From: CAZMVY01 sp964617875
GTDB taxonomy: Bacteria; Planctomycetota; Phycisphaerae; UBA1845; PWPN01
Reading direction: 5' to 3'
NCBI GenBank assembly: GCA_964617875.1
Contig: CAZUAI010000003.1
Coordinates: 62,001-126,000, forward strand
DNA length: 64,000 nt
Shown: positions 53,145 to 63,100 of the stretch, in pieces
How positions within the stretch are numbered: position 1 is the stretch's first letter
How the letters are laid out: the number at the start of each line of letters is the position of its first letter
Translations under genes and position numbers: made by a program
Notes under the pieces: model-generated
What the model saw: only the letters and a program-made list of their open reading frames with translations
The model's database searches: none
Told to the model about the DNA's origin: nothing

Positions 53145-53535
53145 CGAATACCTCCAGGCGCGCAACATCTCCGCGTCAGGGCATGCCCCCGGCCCTTTCG
53201 CCGGGACGGCCCTGCGTCCGCCGAAGCCTCCTGCTTGGGAAACGGTAGAGATCCGCTACGCGAGTTGGGTGCCGCCGGTGAATCCTTACCGGCTCAGATG
53301 TCCTCTTGCGACGCTACCAGTTTATCGCTCTTTCCTATGTCAACTCACCGGGTGTTAATCTGGGAAAGGTGAGAAGCATAGCGAATCTTCTATCGTCCGA
53401 TGGCCGGATTTTTCTTTAGCCGGTTTGGGGGCCTGCGAAATGTAGGCCCTCCACAGGGTCCAATTGGTCCTATAAGCCTTGCGGGGCCCGGTGGCCCGTC
53501 TTGGCCGTCGGCCGCCCTGCGGATACCATGTGCGA
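53145..53535. other. Divergent regulatory region between corrinoid and UroD-like genes
   Basis: 391 bp with no gene. A hairpin GGGCCT...AGGCCC lies at about 53431-53455, and several AT-rich patches near 53330-53410 could hold promoters. I looked for a B12-riboswitch core and did not find one. Confidence 0.4.
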
Positions 53536-54654
53536 ATGACCTCCAGAGAACGGCTGCTGACGGTGTTACGGCGGGGCCGGCCCGATCGGGTGCCGGTGAC
53601 CATCTACGAACACTCCCCGTTCAACAACGACTGGGCCAACGACGAGCCGTCGTACGCGCCGCTGATGGATCTTCAGATGCGGTACGGCGACAGCTTCGTG
53701 TTCGCCCCGCTGGATTGCCCCGTGCTGCTCGATGACCCCAACGCAGTTCGCGGCAGGCAGGAGCGCCACCCGGACGGCACGGTGGTGCTGACGACGGAAA
53801 TCTCGACGCCCAAGGGCCCGCTCCGGGCGGTGTCCCGCCGTGATCCGGGGCTGATGACGAACTGGCAGGTCGAACCGCTGATCAAGAACGACGCGGACAT
53901 CGAACGGGTGCTCTCAATCCCGGAATCGCCCGCCGAGGTCAACGTGCGGCGGCTGCGTGACATCGAGGCAGCGGTCGGAGAGCGGGGGATCCTGTGCTTC
54001 AGCGTGGGGGATGCCATCGGACACGTGGTCGGCCTGTTCGATTTCGAGGACTTCGTGCTGCGGTGCATGGAGGACGACGGGCCGATCCGCGCGCTCGTGG
54101 ACAAGGCGCAGGGGCTCGTGCTGCGGGCGATCGAAAAGACCGGGGCCGTCGTGAAGAACGCGGCGTTCCGGCTGTGGGGCCCGGAGTACTGCGGCGCGCC
54201 GCTGCTGAATCCACACGAGTACTTCCCGCGGTACGTGCTCGAGCAGGACAAGCGGGCGACGGAGGCCATCCACGGCACGGGCAACTTCAGCGTGATCCAC
54301 TGCCACGGGCGGCTTCGCGACCTGCTGGACATGATCGCCGACATCGGCGCCGACGCGCTGGAGCCGATCGAGACGCTGCCGATGACGACGGCGGACGTGA
54401 CACTCGCGGAGGTCAAGGCCCGACTGGGCAAACGAATGTGCCTGATGGGCGCCGTACAGGCGCTCACGTTCGAGAAGGGCACGCCGGAGGAGATGCGTCG
54501 GCAGGTGCGGGACGCGATCCGCGACGGCGGCGACGGCGGCGGGCTTGTCCTCTTTCCGACGTCCGCGCCGTTCATGCTCCCGCTCGACCCGCGGTGCCTG
54601 GCCAACGCGGAGGCCATGTTCAAGGCCGCCCACGAGTTCGGGAAATATTGCTGA
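53536..54654 (+). CDS. Uroporphyrinogen decarboxylase-like (MtaA/UroD superfamily) protein
   Basis: A 372-residue TIM-barrel protein of the UroD/cobalamin-methyltransferase superfamily. TSRERLLTVLRRGRPDRVPV at the start is the standard opening of this group. The zinc region of MtaA-like enzymes (HxCG) corresponds to IHCHGRLRDLL here, and DALEPIETLPMTTADV follows as in the family. True UroD active-site features are not evident, so methyl transfer to or from a corrinoid is more likely than heme synthesis, but this is inference. Divergent neighbour is a corrinoid-type protein. The ATG lacks a clear ribosome-binding site. Confidence 0.78.
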   Translation: MTSRERLLTVLRRGRPDRVPVTIYEHSPFNNDWANDEPSYAPLMDLQMRYGDSFVFAPLDCPVLLDDPNAVRGRQERHPDGTVVLTTEISTPKGPLRAVSRRDPGLMTNWQVEPLIKNDADIERVLSIPESPAEVNVRRLRDIEAAVGERGILCFSVGDAIGHVVGLFDFEDFVLRCMEDDGPIRALVDKAQGLVLRAIEKTGAVVKNAAFRLWGPEYCGAPLLNPHEYFPRYVLEQDKRATEAIHGTGNFSVIHCHGRLRDLLDMIADIGADALEPIETLPMTTADVTLAEVKARLGKRMCLMGAVQALTFEKGTPEEMRRQVRDAIRDGGDGGGLVLFPTSAPFMLPLDPRCLANAEAMFKAAHEFGKYC

Positions 54655-54821
54655 GCAGATCGCCCTATTGAAGGGGTGCGGTCCTGCGCCAACCGCCCCT
54701 CCGCGAGAAGACTACATGCCGCACTCGGTTCACCGGCGACGAGGCGACGGCGACCAACGAGAACTGGATACCTGACTGCCCCGAATCAAAAAGCGGGAAA
54801 CGCGGTCCAAAGGGCCAAGCG

Positions 54822-55226
54822 TCAACGCGCGGGCGGCTTCCAACCGCACTTCGGACAAACGGCGGGCTTCCACTCACCCTTGTCCATGGCGCCGGGCGCG
54901 AAGACGGTTCCGTCGCGCTCACACTTTTCCATCATCTCCATCGTGGGCTTCTTGCAATCCGGGCAGGTTCGTCCCGCGTCTGAAAGCCTTATTCCTTCGA
55001 TGTCCACAAACCCCTTTGCGAGGGCATCCTGCCGCTTCATTTCCTCTGTCTTGCCACAGGCGGTACACTTACGCACCACCACATCGCGAAACGCGGTATC
55101 TGCCGACGAGCTTTTCCCCCGACACGCCACAGTGGCAAAAACGACAACAACCGCCAATACGTTGCCAATGAGGACGCACAATCGGCGAGACGACAGGCCG
55201 TCTGTCGAGCTGTTCCTACTCAGCAT
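54822..55226 (-). CDS. Zinc-ribbon lipoprotein of unknown function
   Basis: A 134-residue protein with a hydrophobic N-terminal segment and lipobox VVFATVAC (about residues 28-35). The mature part has three cysteine pairs, KCTACG, CPDC and VCPKCG, suggesting one or two zinc or metal sites outside the cytoplasm. It starts 12 bp after the prepilin-like gene and is probably co-transcribed. I do not recognise a named family. Confidence 0.7.
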   Translation of the reverse strand: MLSRNSSTDGLSSRRLCVLIGNVLAVVVVFATVACRGKSSSADTAFRDVVVRKCTACGKTEEMKRQDALAKGFVDIEGIRLSDAGRTCPDCKKPTMEMMEKCERDGTVFAPGAMDKGEWKPAVCPKCGWKPPAR

Positions 55227-55238
55227 TGTCCCGGTAAC

Positions 55239-56129
55239 TCACTGCTTCTGGGAAAAGTAGTTGAAGGTAGCATATACGCCCGGCGTGCCGCCTGCGCCAC
55301 TGCCCCTGGACAGACTGCGAATGTAACCGGTCGTATCGCCGACCCACTTGGCGCGGTAGTCGCTGTAAAGCACGTTGAAGCCGACCTTGTGAGCAATATC
55401 TGCGATGACATTATCGCTCATCAGGGCGTAGAACCGCCCCCGGAATGGCTTCTGCGTTGAGAGCATTTGACTCTTCATCCAGCTTTCATAGGTCGGCCTC
55501 GGTGGAAATCCGACTGTCGGATCGTCCGTCGTCATCTTAGGATCGTCGTACTTTGGGACATACATATTCAGCTTGAGCTGGGCATCATTCTCAAAGAACC
55601 GCTTCACCTCACCTTCGATCGGGAAAGTCGCGGTCGTGAAGGTGGCAGCGTACGCATAGCCACCCCATGTGATCCCGCTCGTCGGATAGTTCGGATCCCC
55701 TGTGTACACGGCCGAAAATGTAATCCAACCAGCCACCGGGCTGTCGTAGCTATACGTAACGTTGTTGGGGCAATAGTAAAAATTGCCGTCTTTGCCCGTG
55801 TACTTGCCGTACAATACACCCTCATTCACGGGAATACGAGGGGTTGGGGTATGCACATACTTCTTCAAATAGACCCAGCTCTCCGGTTCGCGGATGTTGT
55901 ACGTATAGCAACCGCGTACGGGAAGCCGGCCCTTCCAGTCGGCCGAATAAGCAGACAACCCGACGGCGCACACGTGAAGCCGGGACAGGCAGACAGCGCG
56001 CTTACCCTGCTCCCGCGCTTTCGACATCGAAGGCAACAGCACAGAGATCAGCAGCGCAATGATGGCGACTACGACCAGCAGTTCGATCAAAGTGAAGCCC
56101 ATGACTGGGCGACGTGCCGTGGCGCACAT
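55239..56129 (-). CDS. Type II secretion prepilin-like (pseudopilin) protein
   Basis: A 296-residue protein with a prepilin peptidase site: PVMG, then FTLIELLVVVAIIALLISVLLPSMSKAREQ. Cleavage after Gly11 would leave Phe1 and Glu5, as in pseudopilins. The C-terminal 240 residues are a globular domain rich in Tyr and Trp, with no match I can name; planctomycetes carry large families of such proteins. AGGAGG lies 6 nt before the ATG. The zinc lipoprotein gene follows. A promoter with an overlapping inverted repeat lies about 200 bp upstream. Confidence 0.88.
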   Translation of the reverse strand: MCATARRPVMGFTLIELLVVVAIIALLISVLLPSMSKAREQGKRAVCLSRLHVCAVGLSAYSADWKGRLPVRGCYTYNIREPESWVYLKKYVHTPTPRIPVNEGVLYGKYTGKDGNFYYCPNNVTYSYDSPVAGWITFSAVYTGDPNYPTSGITWGGYAYAATFTTATFPIEGEVKRFFENDAQLKLNMYVPKYDDPKMTTDDPTVGFPPRPTYESWMKSQMLSTQKPFRGRFYALMSDNVIADIAHKVGFNVLYSDYRAKWVGDTTGYIRSLSRGSGAGGTPGVYATFNYFSQKQ

Positions 56130-56334
56130 GGCTAACCTCCTCTATTTGATGTTAGTCCTCCTCGCGCGTCGCGTCCACTACGAATCGGGATCGACGCGCA
56201 CGTCTCAGCGGCCCCTGCCCCTCCGCCGAGAGGTTTGCGCCACCGACACGCGCTCGCCCTGCGACGAGAGCGGACCCATCAGCAACCCTACCAAAACAAG
56301 TGTCTGTCGAAGCCCACGCTCCGCCAATGGATCT

Positions 56335-56363
56335 ATCCTAACGTGCACGCAACCTCTTGTCAA
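56335..56363 (-). promoter_or_regulatory. Promoter for the prepilin-like gene, overlapped by an inverted repeat
   Basis: On the minus strand perfect TTGACA (-35), 17-bp spacer, TAGGAT (-10). The -35 lies inside the left arm of the inverted repeat at 56358-56388, and the start of transcription would leave a leader of about 200 nt. Confidence 0.45.
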
Positions 56364-56388
56364 CAAGAAAAGCGGATTCTTGTTGACA
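56358..56388. promoter_or_regulatory. Perfect 12-bp inverted repeat, candidate operator
   Basis: Arms TGTCAACAAGAA and TTCTTGTTGACA flank a 7-nt centre. The arms are AT-rich in a GC-rich genome and both carry TTGACA-type sequence. It lies in the 628-bp gap between the divergent prepilin-like gene and accD, where no gene is seen. Confidence 0.5.
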
Positions 56389-56757
56389 TGCCCACCGGCT
56401 ATAGGCGCTTATCGGCAGATTCTGCCCAAATTAACACTTGTCTCTGATCGCCCGCGGGGCAGGCGATCGGAATGGACAACAATGCCCACGTCGTCCCGCA
56501 GACCCGCCGCGAAGAATACATTGCGACCTCGAGTTCTACACTATTGCATTATTCCAGTTAGTGACATGACCGACGCCGAAATGGCTTGGCGGAATGGTGC
56601 CGGGCACGGGGGTTGGGCGGATCCGCCGGTCTTCGTCAGCCCAGGACACGCGGTGGACAACGCACGCCCGATGCCGCCCGCGAGTCGCGCCCCTTTCTGC
56701 CACACGAGCGACCGGTTAAACTCCCCGATTTGGAAACCGTGAGCCAAGGAGTCGCCG

Positions 56758-57627
56758 ATGGCCGACGAAACGCCCGCACCACCCGTACCCGCAGCCCCCG
56801 CAACCGCATCCGCTGCCACCGTCCCAGGCCAGCGGGTCGAGGTGCCCGTGGGGGCATGGACGCAGTGCCCCAAGTGCTCTGCGACGGTCTACCAGAAGGA
56901 CGTCGAGGAGGCGCTGCACGTCTGCCCGGAGTGCGGGTTCCACCACCGGATCAACGCACGAACACGGATCGCGCAGTTGTGCGACCCCGATACGTTCGAG
57001 GAGTTCCTGCCGGACCTGGTCTCGACCGACCCGCTCAAGTTCAAGGACCGGCTGCCGTACAAGGAGCGACTGCGGGCCGTGCAGGACGAGGCCGGCGAAG
57101 CCGAAGCGATCATCGTCGGTAAGGGCTTCATCCGCGGCCGTGCGGTGATCCTCGGCGTGATGGACCCGTTCTTCATCATGGGGTCGATGGGGGCCGTCGT
57201 CGGCGAGAAGGCCACCGCCGCCATCGAACGCGCCACCGACGAGAACCTGCCGCTGGTGATGGTGACCGCATCCGGCGGCGCCCGCATGCAGGAAGGCATG
57301 GTCTCGCTCGTGCAGATGGCCAAGACCTCGGCCGCGCTCGCCCGGCTGGATGAGGCGGGCGGACTGTACATCGTCGTGGCGACCGATCCCACGACCGCCG
57401 GCGTCGCGGCCAGTTTCGCGTCGCTCGGCGATATCATCGTGGCGGAGCCGGGGGCCATGATCGGTTTCGCCGGCCCGCGCGTCATCGCGAACACAATCAA
57501 GGCGGAGCTGCCCGAGGGCTTCCAGACGGCGGAATTCATGCTCGAGCACGGATTCGTCGATCGCATCATCGAGCGGAAGGACCTGCGCCGCGAGATCGCG
57601 CGGATCATCGACTACGCGGGGAAATGA
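56758..57627 (+). CDS. accD: Acetyl-CoA carboxylase carboxyltransferase, beta subunit
   Basis: A 289-residue AccD. An Ala/Pro-rich N-terminus (1-30) precedes the four-cysteine zinc finger (C37, C40, C56, C59, as CPKC and CPECG). The crotonase-fold core has DPFFIMGSMGAVVGEKA, VMVTASGGARMQEGMVSLVQMAK and PTTAGVAASFASLGDII with the oxyanion-hole glycines, and PGAMIGFAGPRVI. It pairs with AccA, which is absent from the window. AAGGAG is 6 nt before the ATG. Confidence 0.95.
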   Translation: MADETPAPPVPAAPATASAATVPGQRVEVPVGAWTQCPKCSATVYQKDVEEALHVCPECGFHHRINARTRIAQLCDPDTFEEFLPDLVSTDPLKFKDRLPYKERLRAVQDEAGEAEAIIVGKGFIRGRAVILGVMDPFFIMGSMGAVVGEKATAAIERATDENLPLVMVTASGGARMQEGMVSLVQMAKTSAALARLDEAGGLYIVVATDPTTAGVAASFASLGDIIVAEPGAMIGFAGPRVIANTIKAELPEGFQTAEFMLEHGFVDRIIERKDLRREIARIIDYAGK

Positions 57628-57695
57628 GGACCGCCGCAAAGGCGGGGCGCACCAAGGGGCCGCCCAGCACATCTACGCATCGGAATTGGCGGATT

Positions 57696-57776
57696 GGCAC
57701 CGTGCGGCCGTGCGTCCCTGCTCTGTGAGCAGTGCGCACGGGAGATGTCACCCCACGGCGGCACGGCCGTGGCACC
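57696..57776. repeat. Palindromic repeat between accD and the sigma factor gene
   Basis: The ends GGCACCGTGCGGCCGTGC and GGCACGGCCGTGGCACC are roughly complementary, and at the centre CTGCTC-TGT-GAGCAG forms a perfect hairpin (57718-57732). It lies between convergent genes (accD and the sigma factor), so it may end transcription in both directions. Confidence 0.5.
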
Positions 57777-57813
57777 CCTGTGAATGCCGCACCCGTTCCA
57801 TGGGAAGACGCCG

Positions 57814-58593
57814 TCAGGCGACCAGTTCCTCGCCGTGGCTGCCCTTGAATCGCTGCCGCAGGCGGCCGAGCACATCCTTGTGGATCTGGCTCACGCGCGA
57901 CTCGGAGAGGTCGAGCACAAGGCCGATCTCCGCCATCGTGAGGTCTTCGTAGTAGTAGAGCACCAGGACGAGGCGCTCCTCGCGCGACAGCCCCCGCGTC
58001 AGGTACTCGGTGAGCATGGACCGGGCGGCCTTCAGCGACGGATCGTTGTCGTGCGGGTCGCCGATGTCCCACACGCGGTCGGTCGGGCGTCCGTGCGAGT
58101 CGGCGTGCGGCTCCATGGCGCTGAAGTGGACCTCGCGTCCGAGCTGCGAGATGCGGGAGAGCTGGTCATAGCGGTCCTGACTGACGCCCATCCGCGCGGC
58201 GAGTTCCTCGTGCGTGGGCGGGCGTCCGAACTCGGCGTCCAGCATCTCGCGGACGTTGAGGCGGCGTTTCTCGAACGTGCGGACCGTGCGCGACTGCGGG
58301 TCGAGGCTCCGCAGCCAGTCCATCACCGCACCGGCGATCCGCTGCTGGCAGAAGGTCTCGAACTTGGCCTTCCGCGAGGGATCGTAGCTCTCGACGGCCT
58401 CGATGAGTCCGTCGAAGGCGGCGGAACAGATCTCGTCGTACGTGACCTGCGCGGGAAGCTTCCGCGAGAGCCTCGCCGCCTGAATGTGCACCAGCGGGGC
58501 ATACTGCTCCACGAGCTGGTTGCGCCATTGAGGCTTGCGGGTCTTGAGATAGCGCTTCCACAGCGTCTCAACGCTCGGCGTCTTGGCGGGCAT
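57814..58593 (-). CDS. RNA polymerase sigma factor, FliA/sigma-28 group
   Basis: A 259-residue alternative sigma factor. Region 2 has LVEQYAPLVHIQAARL and EICSAAFDGLIEAVESYDPSRKAKFETFCQQRIAGAVMDWLRSLD, the FliA-type 2.3-2.4 pattern. Region 3 has PTHEELAARMGVS and region 4 LVLVLYYYEDLTMAEIGLVLDLSESRVSQIHKDVL with a helix-turn-helix. FliA/WhiG-type sigma factors drive flagellar, sporulation or related regulons; no flagellar genes are in the window. The ATG at 58593 has GGAGG 7 nt upstream. Confidence 0.9.
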   Translation of the reverse strand: MPAKTPSVETLWKRYLKTRKPQWRNQLVEQYAPLVHIQAARLSRKLPAQVTYDEICSAAFDGLIEAVESYDPSRKAKFETFCQQRIAGAVMDWLRSLDPQSRTVRTFEKRRLNVREMLDAEFGRPPTHEELAARMGVSQDRYDQLSRISQLGREVHFSAMEPHADSHGRPTDRVWDIGDPHDNDPSLKAARSMLTEYLTRGLSREERLVLVLYYYEDLTMAEIGLVLDLSESRVSQIHKDVLGRLRQRFKGSHGEELVA

Positions 58594-59248
58594 GTCAGAC
58601 CTCCGGCTGATTCCCAGGCGTTCCTGGCCGTCGCCGGCGAAGCGGCGGCCGAACCGCGGCGAATCGCTCCATCGATTACCACTGGGCTGTGGGTCTGTTC
58701 CCGCAACAGCGAAGAGATAGAGGAATAAGCGGCATTCGGCGACCTCCGTGTCATCCGCACCGCTGCGGGGCATAGCAAATATAACACGTCCGCGCCTCAA
58801 TGCAATGGGGCAACGACGAAAAAAACAAAAAAATCTTCGGGCCGCCCCGCGCCGCGAAGACGTTGCGGAGTTCACCCCAGCGCAACGCGTCGCCCGCACA
58901 TCATCGCATCTCGACCGCGACGCACAGCGCACCGCCGCGAGACGAAGACGGCGCTCGCGGACCTGTCATCGTTGCATCGCCGGCCCGGCGAATCACTGCG
59001 GCTGGCACATCCCTCGCGATGAACGAACGTTACACGTGCGCTGCGGCGAGGCCTGCACACTTCGCTCGCGCTACGGGTTTCCGCCGCAAAGGCTGCCCGT
59101 ACGCGCCGCAATTGATCGGACGTACGAGCGCGAGTCTCGCGGCACAAGTTCCCGGCTCAACGGACGGAACGGGGATGCCAGTATCACGAGAGGCCCCGCG
59201 CGACAAAAGCTGACGATTCCCCGGCCCGCTGTCCATCAGTTATCAGCA
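58594..59248. other. Stretch without a recognisable gene
   Basis: About 650 bp after the sigma factor start. An A-rich run (GACGAAAAAAACAAAAAAATC at about 58815-58835) stands out, but no intact gene, tRNA or repeat was found. Upstream signals of the sigma factor should lie at its left end. Confidence 0.4.
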
Positions 59249-59930
59249 TTAGGAATCAACCCCACCGATCGCCTGGAGAGCACACAGCGCAGTACGGCGG
59301 CGTCTGCCCCGCAGCGACGGATTGCTGTCACCGCCCTGGCCGCCGACAACGCCGGGGCGACTCTCGTTGGCCGCGTCCTCCTGCTCCTGAATGGGCATGA
59401 GACGAAGAGACAAGACCGTCTGCCGTAAGGCCCGCGCACCCCGAATCAGCACAACCTGGCCGATCAGAAAAAGCCCTTCGCCGACCCATGCGACGTAGCG
59501 GCACAACGACACATAGGCAATGCCGTGGTTGCAACTGCTCGACAGAGAGGCCGGTGAATTCGTCCCCCTCGTCAGCACGACGGAGAGTGGACTGGACCGA
59601 CCCTGACCAATGTCCGCCGACGGCAGCGAGACCGTTCTTGAAATGGACGCAGAACTTGTCGCCGGGGCCGACGACCGGGGGATACGCCTCGGCGTTCCAG
59701 GCGTCCCCGTTGGCCAACCGGTACATCTCCGGCATGAGCGCCAAGGCCGCACCGTCGCCGGAGGGCGCATGTTTCAAGACTCCATCCGCGACGGGCGCAG
59801 GAATCCCATCCGACACAATCGGCGAGGAACGATAGACCGATCTCGAATTCAGCCCCTGCCCTGCGTTAGAAATCGGCTCACCGCAATCCGGAACCGTCAG
59901 CAGGGCTTCGCTTTCCGTGCCGGATCTCAA
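59249..59930 (-). pseudogene. Probable frameshifted gene with one membrane segment
   Basis: Two overlapping frames each look protein-like in different halves. The first frame reads MPEMYRLANGDAWNAEAYPP, then GPGDKFCVHFKNGLAAVGGHWSG, and degenerates after SVEQLQ. The other frame then takes over with IAYVSLCRYVAWVGEGLFLIGQ and VVLIRGARALRQ, a plausible membrane helix with a basic flank, and ends in a stop. A shift of one base near 59515-59545 would join them. Chance coding-like sequence is possible, and I do not recognise a family. Confidence 0.35.
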
Positions 59931-60030
59931 GGCTGCATAGGAAAGCTCTTGATGTGGATGCGCATTATTGACGGCAATCCGTCACGCCCCGATATTGCGG
60001 CTGACGAGTTGCCGAACCAAGCGGTTTTTC

Positions 60031-60059
60031 TTGCAAGATGCCGTTTTTTGAGGTATACT
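60031..60059 (+). promoter_or_regulatory. Promoter of the GEVED-domain protein gene
   Basis: TTGCAA (-35), 17-bp spacer, TATACT (-10). The leader would be about 110 nt. The roughly 100 bp before it (59931-60030) hold nothing else recognisable. Confidence 0.55.
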
Positions 60060-60173
60060 ACCCATAGCATGTCCACTGTCGGCGGGTGTGTTGGCGCGCA
60101 AGCATGTCCTCGCCGGTAGGGAAAAAAGACGGGTCGCAGTCGGCGCTGTCCAAACAGGACAAAGGAGCTTCAC

Positions 60174-63100
60174 ATGTCCGAGAGACGCACAGAAGCGGAT
60201 TCCGCTCGAAGGTGGAAGGTGTGCGCAGGTTGCGCCGCCGTGTTCTTTGTGGCAACGGTGGGCGGCGGCGGGGTCGCCCTCGCCGATCCAAACTTCCTGA
60301 TTGACTCGCAAACGGAGTGGCAGGCCGCCCTCGGCGGCGGCGGTGGCGGGGGCGGCATTGTGGAACCCATGGCCCCGCCCGAGTGGTCCGCCTACATGTC
60401 CCAGTGGTCCATGTTCCTGATGGAGGGCGAGCCGTACCCCACAACAACGGTGTTCGTGCAACCCACGCTTCCCCAAGGGCAGCTCTACGTCTACCCCGGC
60501 GGCGGAAGCGGCTATCCGTCGGACGCCGGCCTCGTCATGGTCTGGGCGCCGACGGCGCCTGGGGAGTACGCCAGTGCCTGGAACTACGTTTACGGGCTCG
60601 ATCCCGATCTGAGCAACTCCGTCATCAACGTGACGGTGACCGCGCCGCAATGGGGCGCGACCGGCCAGATCCGGAACGTATCGTTCGGAATCCGGGACGC
60701 CGCCGGGGCCATCCGCTCCTGGCATTGGAAGTGCGGCCCGGGCAACCCCATTCCCTGGGGCGTCCCGACCACGATCACGATCACTCCTTCAATCGCAAGC
60801 GTGAACGCCACCACGCCGGTCGCCAGCGGCTTCATGAACAACCCGGCGTTCAACATCGTGATGTCCATGCGGTTCATCGTTGATGAGAACGCCCGGTGGG
60901 TCGGCGGCGCTCTGCCCGTGCCGCCGCCGGGCAGCCAGGTCCCCGTCGGCCTGTGGAACTACTGGCACAACCTGATGGTAACGCCGGCTATTCAGCAGAA
61001 GCCGCCGCTCTACCTGAAGTGGAGCCAGCCGGTGGTCGAGTGGCAACCGGGGCTCAATCCGCCCGTGTTCAATGGCTGGGACGAGAGGTCGATTTACGCC
61101 AGCGGCACACAACGGCCGATCTGCGCCGACGACTGGCAGTGCAACAGCAACCAGCCCGTAACGGACATCCACTGGTGGGGCTCGTTTATCAACTGGACAC
61201 AGCCCACCCCGCCGCAACTGCCCCAGGCCTTCCACATCGCCATCTGGACCGACAAGCCCGCCGGCGGGACGAATCCGTGGAGCCACCCCGACCGGCTCGT
61301 GTGGCAGACCTTCTGCACCAACTATACCTGGAACTTCGCGGGGTACGATCATGACCCCCGCGGCCAGGTCCAGAACGAGGCCTGCTTCCAGTTCAACCAG
61401 GTGCTTCGCCCTGAAGAATGGTTCCACCAGGACCCCGGCCAGAACATCTACTGGCTGAGCATCGCCGCCATCTGGCAACAGACGCCGACGTACCCATGGG
61501 GCTGGAAGACCCGCCCCCATATGTTCCAGGACGCCGCCGTCCGGATCACGGCGGTAACGCCCGCCTGGCCGCCGACGATCGGCTCCGTCTGGGCAAGCGG
61601 CACTCGCGTCCTTTATCCAACCAGTCCCGAGACGCCCTGGGACTTTGCGTTTGAGCTGAGCACCGAGCCTCCGTCGATCCAGGAGGATTTCGGCGACGCG
61701 CCCGATCCCACCTATCCGACACTGCTCGCCAGCAACGGGGCCCGGCATGTCATCGTGGCCAACGTCTTCCTCGGCGCCGCGATCGACGCGGAGGGCGACG
61801 GGCAACAGGATCCGAACGCCCTGGGCGATGACAACAACGGCGTAGACGACGAAGACGGGGTGGTCTTTGCGGGCCCCCTGGTGGCCGGCCAGCCGGCCAC
61901 GATCACGGTCACGGCCAGCGTCGCCGGGGCTCTGGATGCGTGGGTGGACTTCGAGGCCAACGGCAGCTGGGCCGAGGCCAGCAACAAGGTGTTCAACAGC
62001 GTGGCACTGAGCGCCGGCGCCAATGCGCTCACGTTCAACGTGCCGGCCGGAGCGACGCCGGGGCCGACGTTCGCGCGGTTCCGGTTCAGCACCGCGGGCG
62101 GACTCTCGGACACCGGCCCGGCGCCGGACGGCGAGGTCGAGGACTACCAGGTTGTCATCAAGGAAGCGCAGCTCGACTTCGGCGATGCTCCAGCCCCCTT
62201 CCCGACGCTGCTGGCCAACAACGGGGCCCGGCACGTCATCGGCTCCGGCCTGCTCCTGGGCAACCTCATCGACGCCGAACCCAACGGCATCCCGAATCCC
62301 ACCGCCACCGGCGATGACACCACCGGCCTGGCCGATGAGGACGGCGTAACCTTCAACACCGCCCTGTTCTCCGGCGTCCCGAACACGATCACAGTGACGG
62401 TCACCATGCCGGGAGTGGGACTCCCGGCCTTCCTCAACGCCTGGATCGACTTCAACGGCGACGGCGACTGGGCCGATGCCGGCGAGCAGATCTTCGTGAA
62501 TCAGCCCGTGGTGAGCGGGGCGAACGCCCTCACGTTCACGCCCGGCGCGATCACGGCGGTCGGACAGACCTTTGCCCGGTTCCGGCTCAGCACGCAGCCG
62601 GGCCTCACGTACACGGGGCCGGCCCCGGATGGCGAGGTCGAGGACTACCGGATCGGGATCGTCCCGGTGAAGTGGATCCAGAAGCCCGACCTCGGCACGA
62701 CCGGCGTCGATGTCGAGTTCGCGCCTGCCTCGTTTACCCTTGCCGACGACTTCCGTTGCACGGCGAGCGGACCGATCACCGACTTCCACCTCTGGACCTC
62801 ATTCCGCGACGACATCCTGCCGCCGCTCGGGCTGACCAGCCTCACGTTCACAATCTCGATCTACACCGACGTGCCCGCCGGCCCGAACAACCCCTACAGC
62901 CACCCGGGCTACATGCTCTGGAGCAAGACCTTCACCCCGGGTACGTACAACGCCGGCCTGTGCACGCATGTTGCCGCCGGCGAATGGTGGCACACCCCGC
63001 CGGCGTTCTGGCGATTCCCCGGCGACTTCCGGGTCTACCAGTACGATTTCGCCGTCACCGAGACCGAGGCCTTCCGCCAGCGCGAGGGCACGATCTACTG

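Noticed and set aside
53145..53535. Cobalamin riboswitch upstream of the corrinoid or UroD-like gene
   Set aside because: No B12-box core or typical architecture was found.
56383..56405. Plus-strand promoter using TTGACA of the right arm and TATAGG
   Set aside because: Spacing is only 11 bp and accD begins 350 bp further on.
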